Below, piece after piece: positions 39,925-49,719 of a stretch of 64,000 nucleotides of DNA (position 1 is the first letter of the stretch; each line of letters starts with the position of its first letter). The position numbers and the translations under genes were made by a program. The notes beneath the pieces are model-generated. The model made no database searches, was not told the DNA's origin, and saw only the letters and a list, made by a program, of their open reading frames with translations. The stretch comes from Stichopus chloronotus (lineage: Eukaryota > Echinodermata > Holothuroidea > Aspidochirotida > Stichopodidae): contig CM037837.1 in assembly GCA_021234535.1 (NCBI GenBank), positions 2,604,001 through 2,668,000 on the forward strand, written 5' to 3'.

Positions 39925-40815
39925 ATGCTGAATGCCAGAGACACAATCATTGCAGAGAAGAGAAGAAGCCTATACCTGGCAGCTGCTCTAGCCATTGTTG
40001 AAGAGCAGCAGAAAAGGCTGGAAGAGGCAGAAGAGCAAGAGAAGGCAACCCCACCTCGAAGAAAGACACAAAGGAAAGTGTGGGTCACGGAATGGTTGAC
40101 CAGAGGGCACGAGCTTGGACAGTATGACAGTCTACTGACTGAACTCCACAAGGAAGATCAAAGTGGCTACAAAAATTACCTCAGAATCACACCTAACCTG
40201 TTCCAAGAGATGGTTGAGAAGTTAACCCCTCGCTTCCAGAACCAGTCCACCTTCATGAGGGAACTGCTTCAAGTTGGACTCAAGCTGGTTGCCACCCTCC
40301 GCTTCCTAGCCACTGGAAATTCCTATCCAAGTCTGCAGTACAGCCTCAGGGTTGAAGCAAGGACCATCTGCAAGTTCATACCCGAGGTGTGTAAAGCCAT
40401 CATAGCGGTCTACAAGGAGGAAGTGCTGCGCTGCCCCAAAACTGAAGAGGAGTGGAAGGAAGTTGCTGCCAGGTTCAGCTCCAGATGGAACTACCGCAAG
40501 TGTCTGGGGGCTGTGGACGGCAAGCGCATCGCCATGAAGAAGCCACCCAATGCTGGCTCTTACTACTACAACTACAAGGGCTTCCACAGCATTATACTGA
40601 TGGCAGTGGCAGATGCTACGTACAAGTTCCTCTATGTGGATGTTGGGGCAGAGGGTGGTGCGTCGGACGGAGGAACATGGAGTAGCTATTCCCTGCATGA
40701 TGTTGTAGAAGAAAACAGAGTTGGAGTGCCTCAACCAGAACCACTCCCTAATGATGACCAGCCAGTGTCCTATATATACCCCCGTACCGACACGAGTGCC
40801 ACTGTCACGCAGTAG
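39925..40815 (+). CDS. Truncated HARBI1-like transposase/nuclease
   Basis: A 296-residue uninterrupted ORF resembles PIF/Harbinger nucleases. After a coiled, charged N-terminus (EEQQKRLEEAEEQEKA) comes the region WVTEWLTRGHELGQYDSLL and RITPNLFQEMV, a helical DNA-binding-like region, then the nuclease block with LGAVDGKRIAMKKP (first catalytic Asp, D198) and YVDVGAEGGASDGGTW (from D239). The normal continuation with the second Asp (a GDDAFPL-type motif) and the Glu (VENAFG-type) is absent; instead the frame runs from QPVSYI into subterminal repeat sequence and stops. It should be unable to cut DNA alone. The lack of stops or frameshifts suggests a young insertion. A TATA box lies 54 bp upstream. 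Confidence 0.88.
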   Translation: MLNARDTIIAEKRRSLYLAAALAIVEEQQKRLEEAEEQEKATPPRRKTQRKVWVTEWLTRGHELGQYDSLLTELHKEDQSGYKNYLRITPNLFQEMVEKLTPRFQNQSTFMRELLQVGLKLVATLRFLATGNSYPSLQYSLRVEARTICKFIPEVCKAIIAVYKEEVLRCPKTEEEWKEVAARFSSRWNYRKCLGAVDGKRIAMKKPPNAGSYYYNYKGFHSIILMAVADATYKFLYVDVGAEGGASDGGTWSSYSLHDVVEENRVGVPQPEPLPNDDQPVSYIYPRTDTSATVTQ

Positions 40816-41085
40816 TCGTGAACTGCTCGTGAACTAGAAACTGCTCGTGAACTGCTCATGAACTCGTCGTGAACTGCTTGTGCCATGCGCAAACTGTTCG
40901 TGAAGTGCGTAAACCAGTCGTGAACTGCTCCTGCCATCAATGCGTGAAGTACACGTGACCGTGGGACGGCACGGCCACGCTGCGACGCGCACCAATTCGT
41001 GAACATGTCGTGAACTACTCGTGAACTCGACGTGAGCTGTTCGTGAACTATTCGTGGCAGTTCGTGACAGTCGTGGCATGGCGCG
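40815..41085 (-). repeat. Right subterminal motif array of Harbinger element, inverted
   Basis: The same motif appears in reverse orientation (TGCTCGTGAAC and variants), with several consecutive copies 11 bp apart around 40816-40885 and further copies to about 41060. From about 41110 to 41290 the motif returns to the orientation used on the left, so the right flank can fold back on itself around 41095. Confidence 0.8.
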
Positions 41086-41588
41086 CACTGGCACACATCC
41101 TCCCGCATCGTCCCGACGAGTTCACGAACAGTTTGCGCATAGTTCACTACTCGGTCGCGAAATTTTGTCGTGACCAAAATTTTGAACATTTCAAAATTCT
41201 CGTCCCGACATGTCACGCAGTCTCGACGGCTTTACGAACATTTCACGCCAGTTTACGACTAGTTTGCGCATTGGCACGACTCGAGTCGTGTTAATGCGTG
41301 TCACAGTGTCAGTCTTGCATAAGGCTTCAACCAAGTACCAATTTCGTGAACAGGTTTACACGGTGAGCTGCGACCAATGAGATCGCATCTCATCCACACT
41401 TGCTAGTCAGTCTACATAAACATTAGCGGAGAAATCAGCACAAAATAAAACACTACACAATCTCACCCGGTTGGACCCCAAAGGCATAACAGGACCGCTT
41501 AACTCGGCGGATGTTAGTAAAATCGAATAGCTCAGAGCCACGTGGAACATTGCGGTTTCCGCTACAATATTCATAAATGAAATAAACT

Positions 41589-41676
41589 GATATCTTTAAT
41601 TATTTGAAGATATCTAAAATTATTTACAGATATTTGTAACTCTATTAAAGATATCTTTAATTATTTGAAGATCTCT
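41589..41676. repeat. GATATC tandem array, right of Harbinger
   Basis: GATATCT-like cores begin at 41589, 41609, 41629, 41650 and 41670 (20-21 bp period), separated by AATTATTTGA-type linkers. It includes the 16-bp palindrome TTAAAGATATCTTTAA at 41645-41660, identical to that at 38976. Confidence 0.75.
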
Positions 41677-42329
41677 TGCGTTCGTGAACGAAAAGTAAAA
41701 CTACTTGTCACCCGTTCTTTGCCTGTTACGAGTTTGTTTAGGTTGGGTGTTCTTACAGTTGGCCTGGCCTATTCATGTATGCACCATGAGTTGCCAATAG
41801 TCCTTAAACATGAATTCCTTAAGTATATAATATGATGTGGTGGCACTGAAGATGTGATCATTTCCACCAGTTTATGGAGGCATGTATACCGAATTGTATG
41901 TAGTTTTTACTTCACATGTTGAAACTTGATCTAATTTTAAAGTATTCAGTTAAGCACCACGTGTTTTAATATTTGTAGGTTTCATTATACAGAGGGAGTA
42001 GAAACAAGTGCTATCGTTCGGTAGCTGTACATAGCGATGCAGGAACTGTAAGAAAGCGGTATATTCAGATGAAGTCTTGAGCGTAGGCAAACAACTTCAT
42101 AACAGGTAAAAGAGAGCAGAACGTGACAAACTTGAGGCAAGTCTAAATGTCACGTGGCACTCGAAACAGCCAAGGCAGTATTATATATAAGGACAGTAGC
42201 ATATTTTAAGGACATCCATAAGTGAGAAAGAGACGGGTGGAGAGAAAAAAAGGCAAGTTGAGATTTCAAACCAGAACGCATCAATGCATTGCGGTTTCGC
42301 TGATGCAGTTATTAGAATTTTCTGACATT

Positions 42330-43060
42330 AAACCATTAGGATGTGTCACAAGTTACCCATGCTTCATACGAAACACGAGCTGTACAAGCTTCCTTTCTTG
42401 AGATTTATCATGATTGAAAAGTTTTCAAAATTTGTTGACTTCAAACTGCATTTGACATCCACTAAAACGATAGGGTTCTGGAACTTAATGCGATACATCT
42501 ACATACTAAATGTGAGATCGATCCAAGCTTCCGTTCGTGAGATAGGACGTTCCCTGTTGACCTCAAATGACCTTTGACTTTCACCAAAGACAAAAGGATT
42601 CCTATACTCAATGAGATACACTTGACAACTGAATATGAAATTTTTCCAGTTTCTTTTTTGAGATATCGTGTGTACAAGTTTTCTCAATTTGATTAATGTT
42701 GACCTCAAAATGACCTTTGACTTTCGCCAAATCAATGTAGATCTTTTACTCTTCCTAATAAATATGTGATCTGTCTAAGTTTTTCTTGTTGTAATATCGT
42801 GGTTACAGTGTCTTCGTAATTTGACTCCTGTTGACCTCCAGTGACCTTTGACCTTCACCGAAGTCGATAGGGATCTTACCCTCAGTGTGTTACATCTACA
42901 TACTAAATATCAGATCTGCAAAAGCTTTCCTTCTTGAGACACCGTTTTTACAATGTAAGCGTCACAAACACACACACACACATGTACTCCGCCGAGTGAT
43001 TACAAAGGTCACAATTATCATCGAAACCAAAAATCACAACAAACATCACAAATTATTGAA
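42330..43060 (+). repeat. Degenerate ~145-bp satellite, block 2
   Basis: Same family and orientation as block 1: GTTGACCTCAAATGACCTTTG-like phrases at about 42436, 42557, 42699 and 42832. It ends, like block 1, in a CA repeat (about 42967-42982) followed by ACAATTATCATC (43011-43022), then a poly-A run at 43121-43143. Confidence 0.88.
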
Positions 43061-44342
43061 ACATCCATAGAAACCAATTGGCGTGTACATAAATGAGTTT
43101 GCATAATATCTGTATAAAACTAAAAAAAAAAAAAAAAAAAAAACGGAATCGGGCTAGTTCTACGGCAGGACAGTGATTGGGTCTGGGTCAAGTGCTTACT
43201 GATTAACTGTATGACTAGCGGAAAGGATGTTGTGTAGCATGAGAGTTGTCAACCTTGTTTAACGAGGGTTATCAAAATGTGAATATTATGGTAATTACTA
43301 TCGTCAGTTTCAAACATATTAAAATGTTCCTATTTGAGTCACTGTTTCTGAGGAAGTACGGTTACGAATTCTGTGTGACGTCATCGACACATTAGTTCAA
43401 GTACTTATTGATTTTCTTTTGTTACTTATAAAACATCTCTCATAACATGTAGATGTGATACACATAAATGGTTTTCATGTAAATAACAAATCTAGAAACG
43501 GCAAAAGCCTGTCGGAGACGGAATGATATATCGATTTTCCTTGCGATATCGCTCGGGGCCTCCGATAATAGTGACTTCCACAAAATGTTGGGGAAGAGTC
43601 GTACACAAGAAGGAAGTGAGAATGAAGGGGGGGGGGGTGGAATGAAGGGGGTGGACAAGGAATTTCTCCAGACATATCATAAGGAAAAGTCGGACTGCCT
43701 TTACACCATCAGGTCATTGCAAAATAGAACTTATCTAGCGGCATTATGACAATCAGAACCGCATGTAACGACTCTGATAGTCATAACGCTTTGGTGGCAA
43801 TGCTGCATTAGAAGTGACTTGGTTAAATGGATTTAATTATTGAGAGTAAGACATTGAAGGTTTATCAAACAAGAGCCTTGGTCATCCGCAACAGGGTGAT
43901 CTAGGATTGTCACCAAGGAGGGTTTATCTTATTAAAGCCAACGATACTTGGAAAACTCTAATATGATCGATAATTTAGTAGAAAATGATTGGTCGAAAGA
44001 TGGCCTTAGTGATGACCTTAGTACAGCTGGGCATATTTGACGGAGAGAAAAAACTGGAAAGATATTTATCTTATAATGGCCTGAAGGGGAGGGGGGTCTG
44101 CAGGGGGGTCTAAGGTGAGTTCTACAGTGGGTGCTACACGTTAATGTCTGTTGAAAACAATTGGAGCTGAAAGGTACCTCGGTTAAAATAACTTTCTATT
44201 TAAGTCTGCTTTCCCTATCATGCAAACTAAGGTCAGACTTTCCTTGCTTTACCTGTAATTGTTGTGTTTCTTTTGTTCAAAAGTAAGTTTGTATTATTTT
44301 GTATTATCCTTTTCAACTCAACTCAATGCATCACCATTTCAG

Positions 44343-44542
44343 ATTGCACATGGTTTGATATGGTCACACATGATGAAGAACATGTACATCACTGGAAATA
44401 TGGCACAATTCTTTCAAGTGACGTTACAGTTTACAAAGGAATCTGTGGGAGTTACGCTAAGAAAGATATGGAAAGAGCTCAAAATATTGTAGAGATATGC
44501 ACAGGGAAATTGAGTATTTGTGCAGAGTTGCGCGATTGTTAA
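44343..44542 (+). other. Possible orphan terminal exon, unrecognised
   Basis: A good acceptor (CATCACCATTTCAG at 44342, CT-rich upstream) is followed by an open frame of 66 codons to a TAA at 44540-44542. The peptide starts CTWFDMVTHDEEHVHHWKYG and has five cysteines. No upstream exon, polyadenylation signal or family match could be identified, so it may be a gene remnant or chance. Confidence 0.25.
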
Positions 44543-45665
44543 ATATGGTGGGTTCTTCTTCGTGTTACGTCATCAAATTGAGCCCATACACGTTTTTATT
44601 GATTATACATATATCCCGCTACTATTATGTGGATGTTATAGAATCCGTTTAATCTGTTTCATATGCAGAACTGAAGTTTTAAGCTGAAGTCAAACTTATG
44701 ATTCTATTTAGTTGTAAAGTATTGCCGTCATCTTCGCTTTCTTTCTGAAACCTAGTGGAACGATAAACAAACGCACCATCTATACCCTCGATCAGTGTAC
44801 CGTCTCATTGGATATCATCTGACAGGAAAGGGGGATGGGTATGTTTGTTTGTCTGTAGTGATTTTAGTTTTTTTTTTTCTAGAGTCTGTTTATTGAAATA
44901 TAGTTGTCTCGGTCGTCTTTGGTTTTATCTATGTGTATCAAACTAACGAAGGTATATCTCACATTTCCACGACCATATATGTACGAACTGTTTCGATGCG
45001 GAATAATGTTATAGGTTTAGGAGATTTTAAATATGCATCAACTCATAGGACTTCTTGAATACTTTATTCTCTTCCGGGGTTTTTCCCTGGCTGGCATAGT
45101 CATAAGCCAACACGTTTCTCGCGATCCTTCCACTATGCATTCGTAATGAGTTATGCTTCGTTTATTGTTGATAACATATATAACGACGTAGGGGCTTTTG
45201 TATATTAGAAAATGATAGTGAGCTATTACTCTCCGATAACTTCTTTCACTCAAAAGTAGCAAGGCAGTGAAAAGCAGAATTTATATTCAAAACTTCTCAA
45301 AGTATGACATTTGCATGTTCGTTCCATGTATTTCTACCACAAACTGTCAGCATGTACGCACTGGCGTCGTAAGGGATGTTTTTAATTATTTTTTCTTGGG
45401 GGTGGGTGGGTGTCAGTGACGTGACATACACCACAGAGTTCGGAGTTAAGATTACCTGCAGTCCAATCAACCCATGTGGGAATTCTGGAAGACTCTTATC
45501 TATCGTCCATCTTGCGGTGTTGTTTTCTTGACAAAATTCTCTTCAAAAGAAAATTTTTGCATCTGTTGGGCCTACATACTGAAGAGAATGCAGTCGTCCC
45601 TATACTTTATTTTGAGAAAGCATACAAGTCTCGCATTATCATCCTCTGTAAGTTTTTTCCATGCA

Positions 45666-45826
45666 CTGTTAAAAATGTAAATTGTTAAATGTAAATTTAC
45701 AGAAAATAAAATAAAGAAATACAAAAGGAATACAGAAATGTTCTGGTAATTAGTTTCCAGACAATTTCTGTAATCCTTATTCATGTCTTTGTTTTATTTT
45801 CTGTGAATTTACAGACATTTTTACAG
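45666..45826. mobile_element. Palindromic MITE-like element
   Basis: 56-bp arms (45691-45746 and 45757-45812) form an imperfect inverted repeat around the 10-base loop TAATTAGTTT. Outside them CTGTTAAAAATG and CATTTTTACAG also pair, giving a ~160-bp near-palindrome. ORFs on both strands here are by-products of the symmetry. Confidence 0.65.
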
Positions 45827-47347
45827 AGGGACGTTGCTGGATACACAAAAACCAGTCTTGTACTGTATAAGTAAAATGTTATGCTGCAAAATTGAGCAAT
45901 TCAACAACAAAACTGATATTACGTTATAAAAAGACACGGCCGTTTACCATGAATTAACATGGGGGTACATTAATTAAGTTTCGATGATTACATTTTCCCT
46001 TTAACGTATAAAGTACGCAAGTTTTCCATTTTCTCGTCTTTAGATTTTTTTCAATCTTTGTCTTCCTATCTTTTCCGCAATATATTTTTCCCTCTTTACC
46101 TTCATTTTCCCGGGCTCGTGTAGTAGTAATGCCCCCCCCCCCCCCCGTCTCGTTGTTCCGTCACTGCATGAAGTGACGTAAGCCCTATGATGCTGTACGA
46201 TAAGAAATACTCAAGACACAGCTTCCCAACATGATACGTCTTCCATTGCAAGACAATTTTTGGAAGGAAAATGGTTCACGATGAACTGCAGGGATTAGGA
46301 AGGCTATACAGAAAATTATTAAAGACCAGTCCGTCCGTGCCTACAAACCACTTTCAACTAAATTTCAAAACAAACTTAACTTCATCAGTGTTGCAAAGAG
46401 ATATACATGGAAAACAGGAATAACACAAAGAGAGCGTGGGGAATTGCGAATGAACTTGTAAATCAAACCAAACAAGTTCCATGTATACACCCAAAAATTA
46501 AGACAATCAGGAGCATGGAAAATAGGGGGGGGGGGGGGACACCTGGGTCTGGACAATTGGTATTACTTTAATGAAGGCCTATACCCTCATGTGTATAATA
46601 ACTTATGTGCATAACCTGCACCAATACTTTAATTATTCGCACTCTGGATGCATATATCCTGCTGTAAAAGAGATATCGACATGTCACGTGACGTTGATCA
46701 TGATACAGTATATATAAGGCCAGACAATTACCGAACTGAAGTGCTACAGACAATAGGATAAGCATGGCGTTGTGAAAAAATGATTTCTTTACGTCCATTC
46801 CGAACTGAACAGCAAGTGACCTACATGATGTGTATGGTGTGGAACGAATTTCAGACAATCAAAATCCGAATTTTCCTGCTTGAAATATTCACATTTACGG
46901 TAACCCAGTGATGTTGCATTTTCCGTGAAATTCATTTAAGCCTGACCTGTCTTTCCTTCCTGGTTTGACAGAAAATACTTCCTTTATGGCTTTACCCTCA
47001 AAAAGCAAAACTATGAAAATGAATCCAAATAATGAATTTACGTCATACCTTTTAACATATGCTAAAACGTTTTCTTGGAAAAGTCTAATTACGAATTAAA
47101 TGCAACATTTTGGAAAGTTGTTTGTTGTTAAAAAGAACAACTTGTAAAATAGCTGCAACTGAAGATTACTGTGGCCTGGTCAAGATATTGAAAAAACTAG
47201 AAAAAATAAGTCAATGAAACTGACTTTTGTTTCGACCTTTTTGGAGGCCTGGGAGGATAACGTTGAAAACCAAAGCTTCTGCCGGTGTAGCGGTACGTCA
47301 CATCGGCCCTCGTTTTTGGTTAATAGTGGACACAACAATCTGGATTA

Positions 47348-47700
47348 TGTCCAATCAGAGCTTTGTAAAAGAACAGGTAACATTGTTTATCCAAATCAGA
47401 GCACGAGAACTCTAGGTATGTCGATTTCATTCAATGTACAAGTTCATAGCACGTCTGACAGTTTTGTCCAATCAGAGCCCTAGAAAGGGACAGGTGACAT
47501 TGTTTATCCAGTAAAACTTGCCATATGCCGATTTAATTCGACATACTCTATGACAGTTTGAATTACATCTGACAGGTTTGTCCAATCAGATTACAAGAAA
47601 CTGACATATGTCAATTTAATTCGACTTATGCCACGCTTGGCGCATCATATAGACTGCACAAGCAATCTCCTAGAAATATAACTGAAAAAAAACTGTCATG
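47348..47700 (+). repeat. Tandem repeat of ~115 bp, three units
   Basis: TGTCCAATCAGA begins at 47348, 47465 and 47579. Units share ACAGGTRACATTGTTTATCC and ATTTAATTCGACATA-type segments. The 89-codon ORF over it is a product of the repeat. Confidence 0.7.
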
Positions 47701-47893
47701 TGTAAGATTTAATCGACATATGTGACAATTTAAATCGGCATATCAGTTTCGCGTGATCCTATTGGACAATGTAGGACACATGACCTACATTGCCATTACT
47801 TCGAAGAATGAGAATTTCTTCCAATCAAATTTTTTAATATGTGTCATGTGTAAATGGAAACCTATGTAATGACTAAAAACTGTCATACGTATA

Positions 47894-48258
47894 CAGTGGC
47901 GGCGCCAGAATGTCAGACTTGGGGGTGGGGGAAAACTGAGGGCAGAGGAAAATGTGGGGGGACAAAGACTTTCTCGAGCAGCGCGAAACCGAACGCGAAA
48001 CGCGAGGCCTAGCGGGTGGGGTCCAGGGGCCCGCCTTAGGGCCCCTGGTGAGGTCCAGGAGCAACCCCGGGTGGGGGTTCAGGGGGGGAAGCCCCCGGAA
48101 GCTCTGAGGTTTTAGCATATCTCTGGGCGGAAAATTAAGCCCCGAGAGAGGAATATTATTTATTTGTATATTTTTTTTTATTTTTTCGGTTGACCGTACT
48201 TCAAGGTTCCCAACTTTTTTCTTTGGGAGTACCATTTCACATTTACGCGGTACCACCG

Positions 48259-48302
<44 letters not shown>

Positions 48303-48733
48303 CACGCACACACACACACACACACAGGCTACATACACTTCCATTCCATTCCTATATTTAGGAAAACAACGACATTCCTATATTTAGGGAAACCACCACC
48401 TCCCGCCCTTCCCTGAAGCTGGACGGTGAACATTCCAGAGAAAATTGGTCTGACTAGGCTGGCCTACTGTTGAAGTGACTACGGGCATGATATGAAAACT
48501 GGCAGCCTGTGTAACATAAATTAGGCATTTATCAATCATGGTTCCCCAGAAGCTGTTCTTATTCAGTTGAATGCCAATACATAGTTTTGTGATTAAATTA
48601 ATTTTGGATGAGTACAAGATCTGATTGGGAAGGCCGTGAGAGCAACTGGGGGGGGGGGGAACTGGGGGCAAGGAAACAATCTGAAGGGGCAAATTCCCCC
48701 TCATGCCCCCCCCCCCCCGTAGCGCCGCCACTG
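47894..48733. mobile_element. 840-bp non-autonomous hAT-like element
   Basis: Ends are perfect 12-bp inverted repeats CAGTGGCGGCGC. The flanking octamers TACGTATA (47886-47893) and TAAGTATA (48734-48741) match at 7 of 8, an 8-bp duplication typical of hAT. Inside are a GC-rich block with GGGGCCC inverted repeats, a CA dinucleotide repeat and G/C runs; there is no transposase. Confidence 0.82.
48262..48326 (+). repeat. CA dinucleotide microsatellite
   Basis: About 30 CA units with one CCCTCACG interruption, inside the hAT-like element. Confidence 0.95.
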
Positions 48734-49200
48734 TAAGTATATAATAGCAAGAAGTTGTGATCATTAACCTCACAACGTGTTACAGTGAGTGTGTGTGTGT
48801 GGGGGGGGGGGGGGGTGGGGGGCGCATGGTGTATCTTAGTGTCTTCATTTGACGTAGTATTCAGGGTTGTGTTTTAAGAGGTAACTAAACGGGATGTTCA
48901 TGTTGTGATGTTCATACTATTACACATCCACAGAGTACTTTTTCGATTGGGAACACCCCTTACTTTAAGCATAAAACATCAAAAATGATTCATATGGACC
49001 AAAAGCGTTTTGCACCCCAAATAACGGATTAATTAGAGGATTAATACATGTAGTCACAAATATATTTACAGTGCTAAACGCACTGCGGAAGGGGGGGGGG
49101 GTGTCATATGTGTAGGAGGAGAAGAATTGATTTTATTAGACTCTATGGATTTGTGGGAGTGTCTCACCCCTCCCCCAATAATTGTCAAATAGCCGGAAAA

Positions 49201-49480
49201 TCTGAAAAACCAGTGGGAATTTTTTCATATCTCAATCTAGCAAATTTTACGACATAAAAAAGATGCCAATATTGCACCACATTGTGTCTAAGGTTACCCG
49301 GTAATTGAAAAAGTTCTCAATAAATCTGAAATACCTTTTGAACTTCTCATAATTAAGTCTAGGAGCGACGATAGTCGAAAAATCTGAAATCCCAGTTGTA
49401 ATTTTGTCATATCTCAGTCTAATACACTTTATGATTTTCAAGGACTCCAAATAGTACACCTGAGTGCATCTAAGGTTACC
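49201..49480 (+). repeat. Tandem duplication, ~182 bp
   Basis: TCTGAAAAACCAGTGGGAAT at 49201 and TCTGAAATCCCAGTTGTAAT at 49383 start two related units, each with a TCATATCTCARTCTA segment and a CTAAGGTTACCYGGTAA segment about 180 bp apart. A shorter related segment sits at 49324. Confidence 0.7.
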
Positions 49481-49719
49481 TGGTAAGTGGTAACTTTCTC
49501 AAAAAGAAATTGGTTTACACCTCTGCCCACTCCCCCCCCCCCCCCCCCCGTTACAAATCTCAGAAAGATTTTTCAAAAAGATAAGAAACCGATATCGTTA
49601 GAAAATAAAACTGTTGAATTAACTTTTCTGGAAATTACCGTAGATTGAAGATTCTAAATTTGAGCAATCCAAGTTATTACCATTTTCCACAGAATTACTT
49701 TTTTCTCATTGAGAAACTG

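Larger units (their letters stand above)
39583..41319 (+). mobile_element. PIF/Harbinger element with partial transposase
   Basis: The terminal inverted repeats are AGCAAGGCTGACAC on the left and TGCAAGACTGACAC (reverse complement) on the right, 12 of 14 identical. The trinucleotide TAA flanks both sides (39580-39582 and 41320-41322), the typical PIF/Harbinger TWA target duplication. The 1737-bp element carries a nuclease ORF (39925-40815) cut off before its last catalytic blocks and no Myb/SANT-like second ORF, so it is an internally deleted derivative. The regions outside the ORF consist of short tandem motifs. It is far richer in CpG than its surroundings. Confidence 0.9.

Noticed and set aside
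40306..40734. 142-codon minus-strand ORF
   Set aside because: Lies antisense to the transposase ORF and shows no domain; a shadow frame.
40770..41216. 148-codon minus-strand ORF in the Harbinger right flank, with further overlapping ORFs
   Set aside because: The peptide is a translation of the 11-bp motif array (repeating VHE/SSR patterns); the length is a by-product of the repeat lacking stops.
47873..48295. 140-codon minus-strand ORF
   Set aside because: Covers the GC-rich and CA-repeat interior of the hAT-like element; low-complexity translation only.
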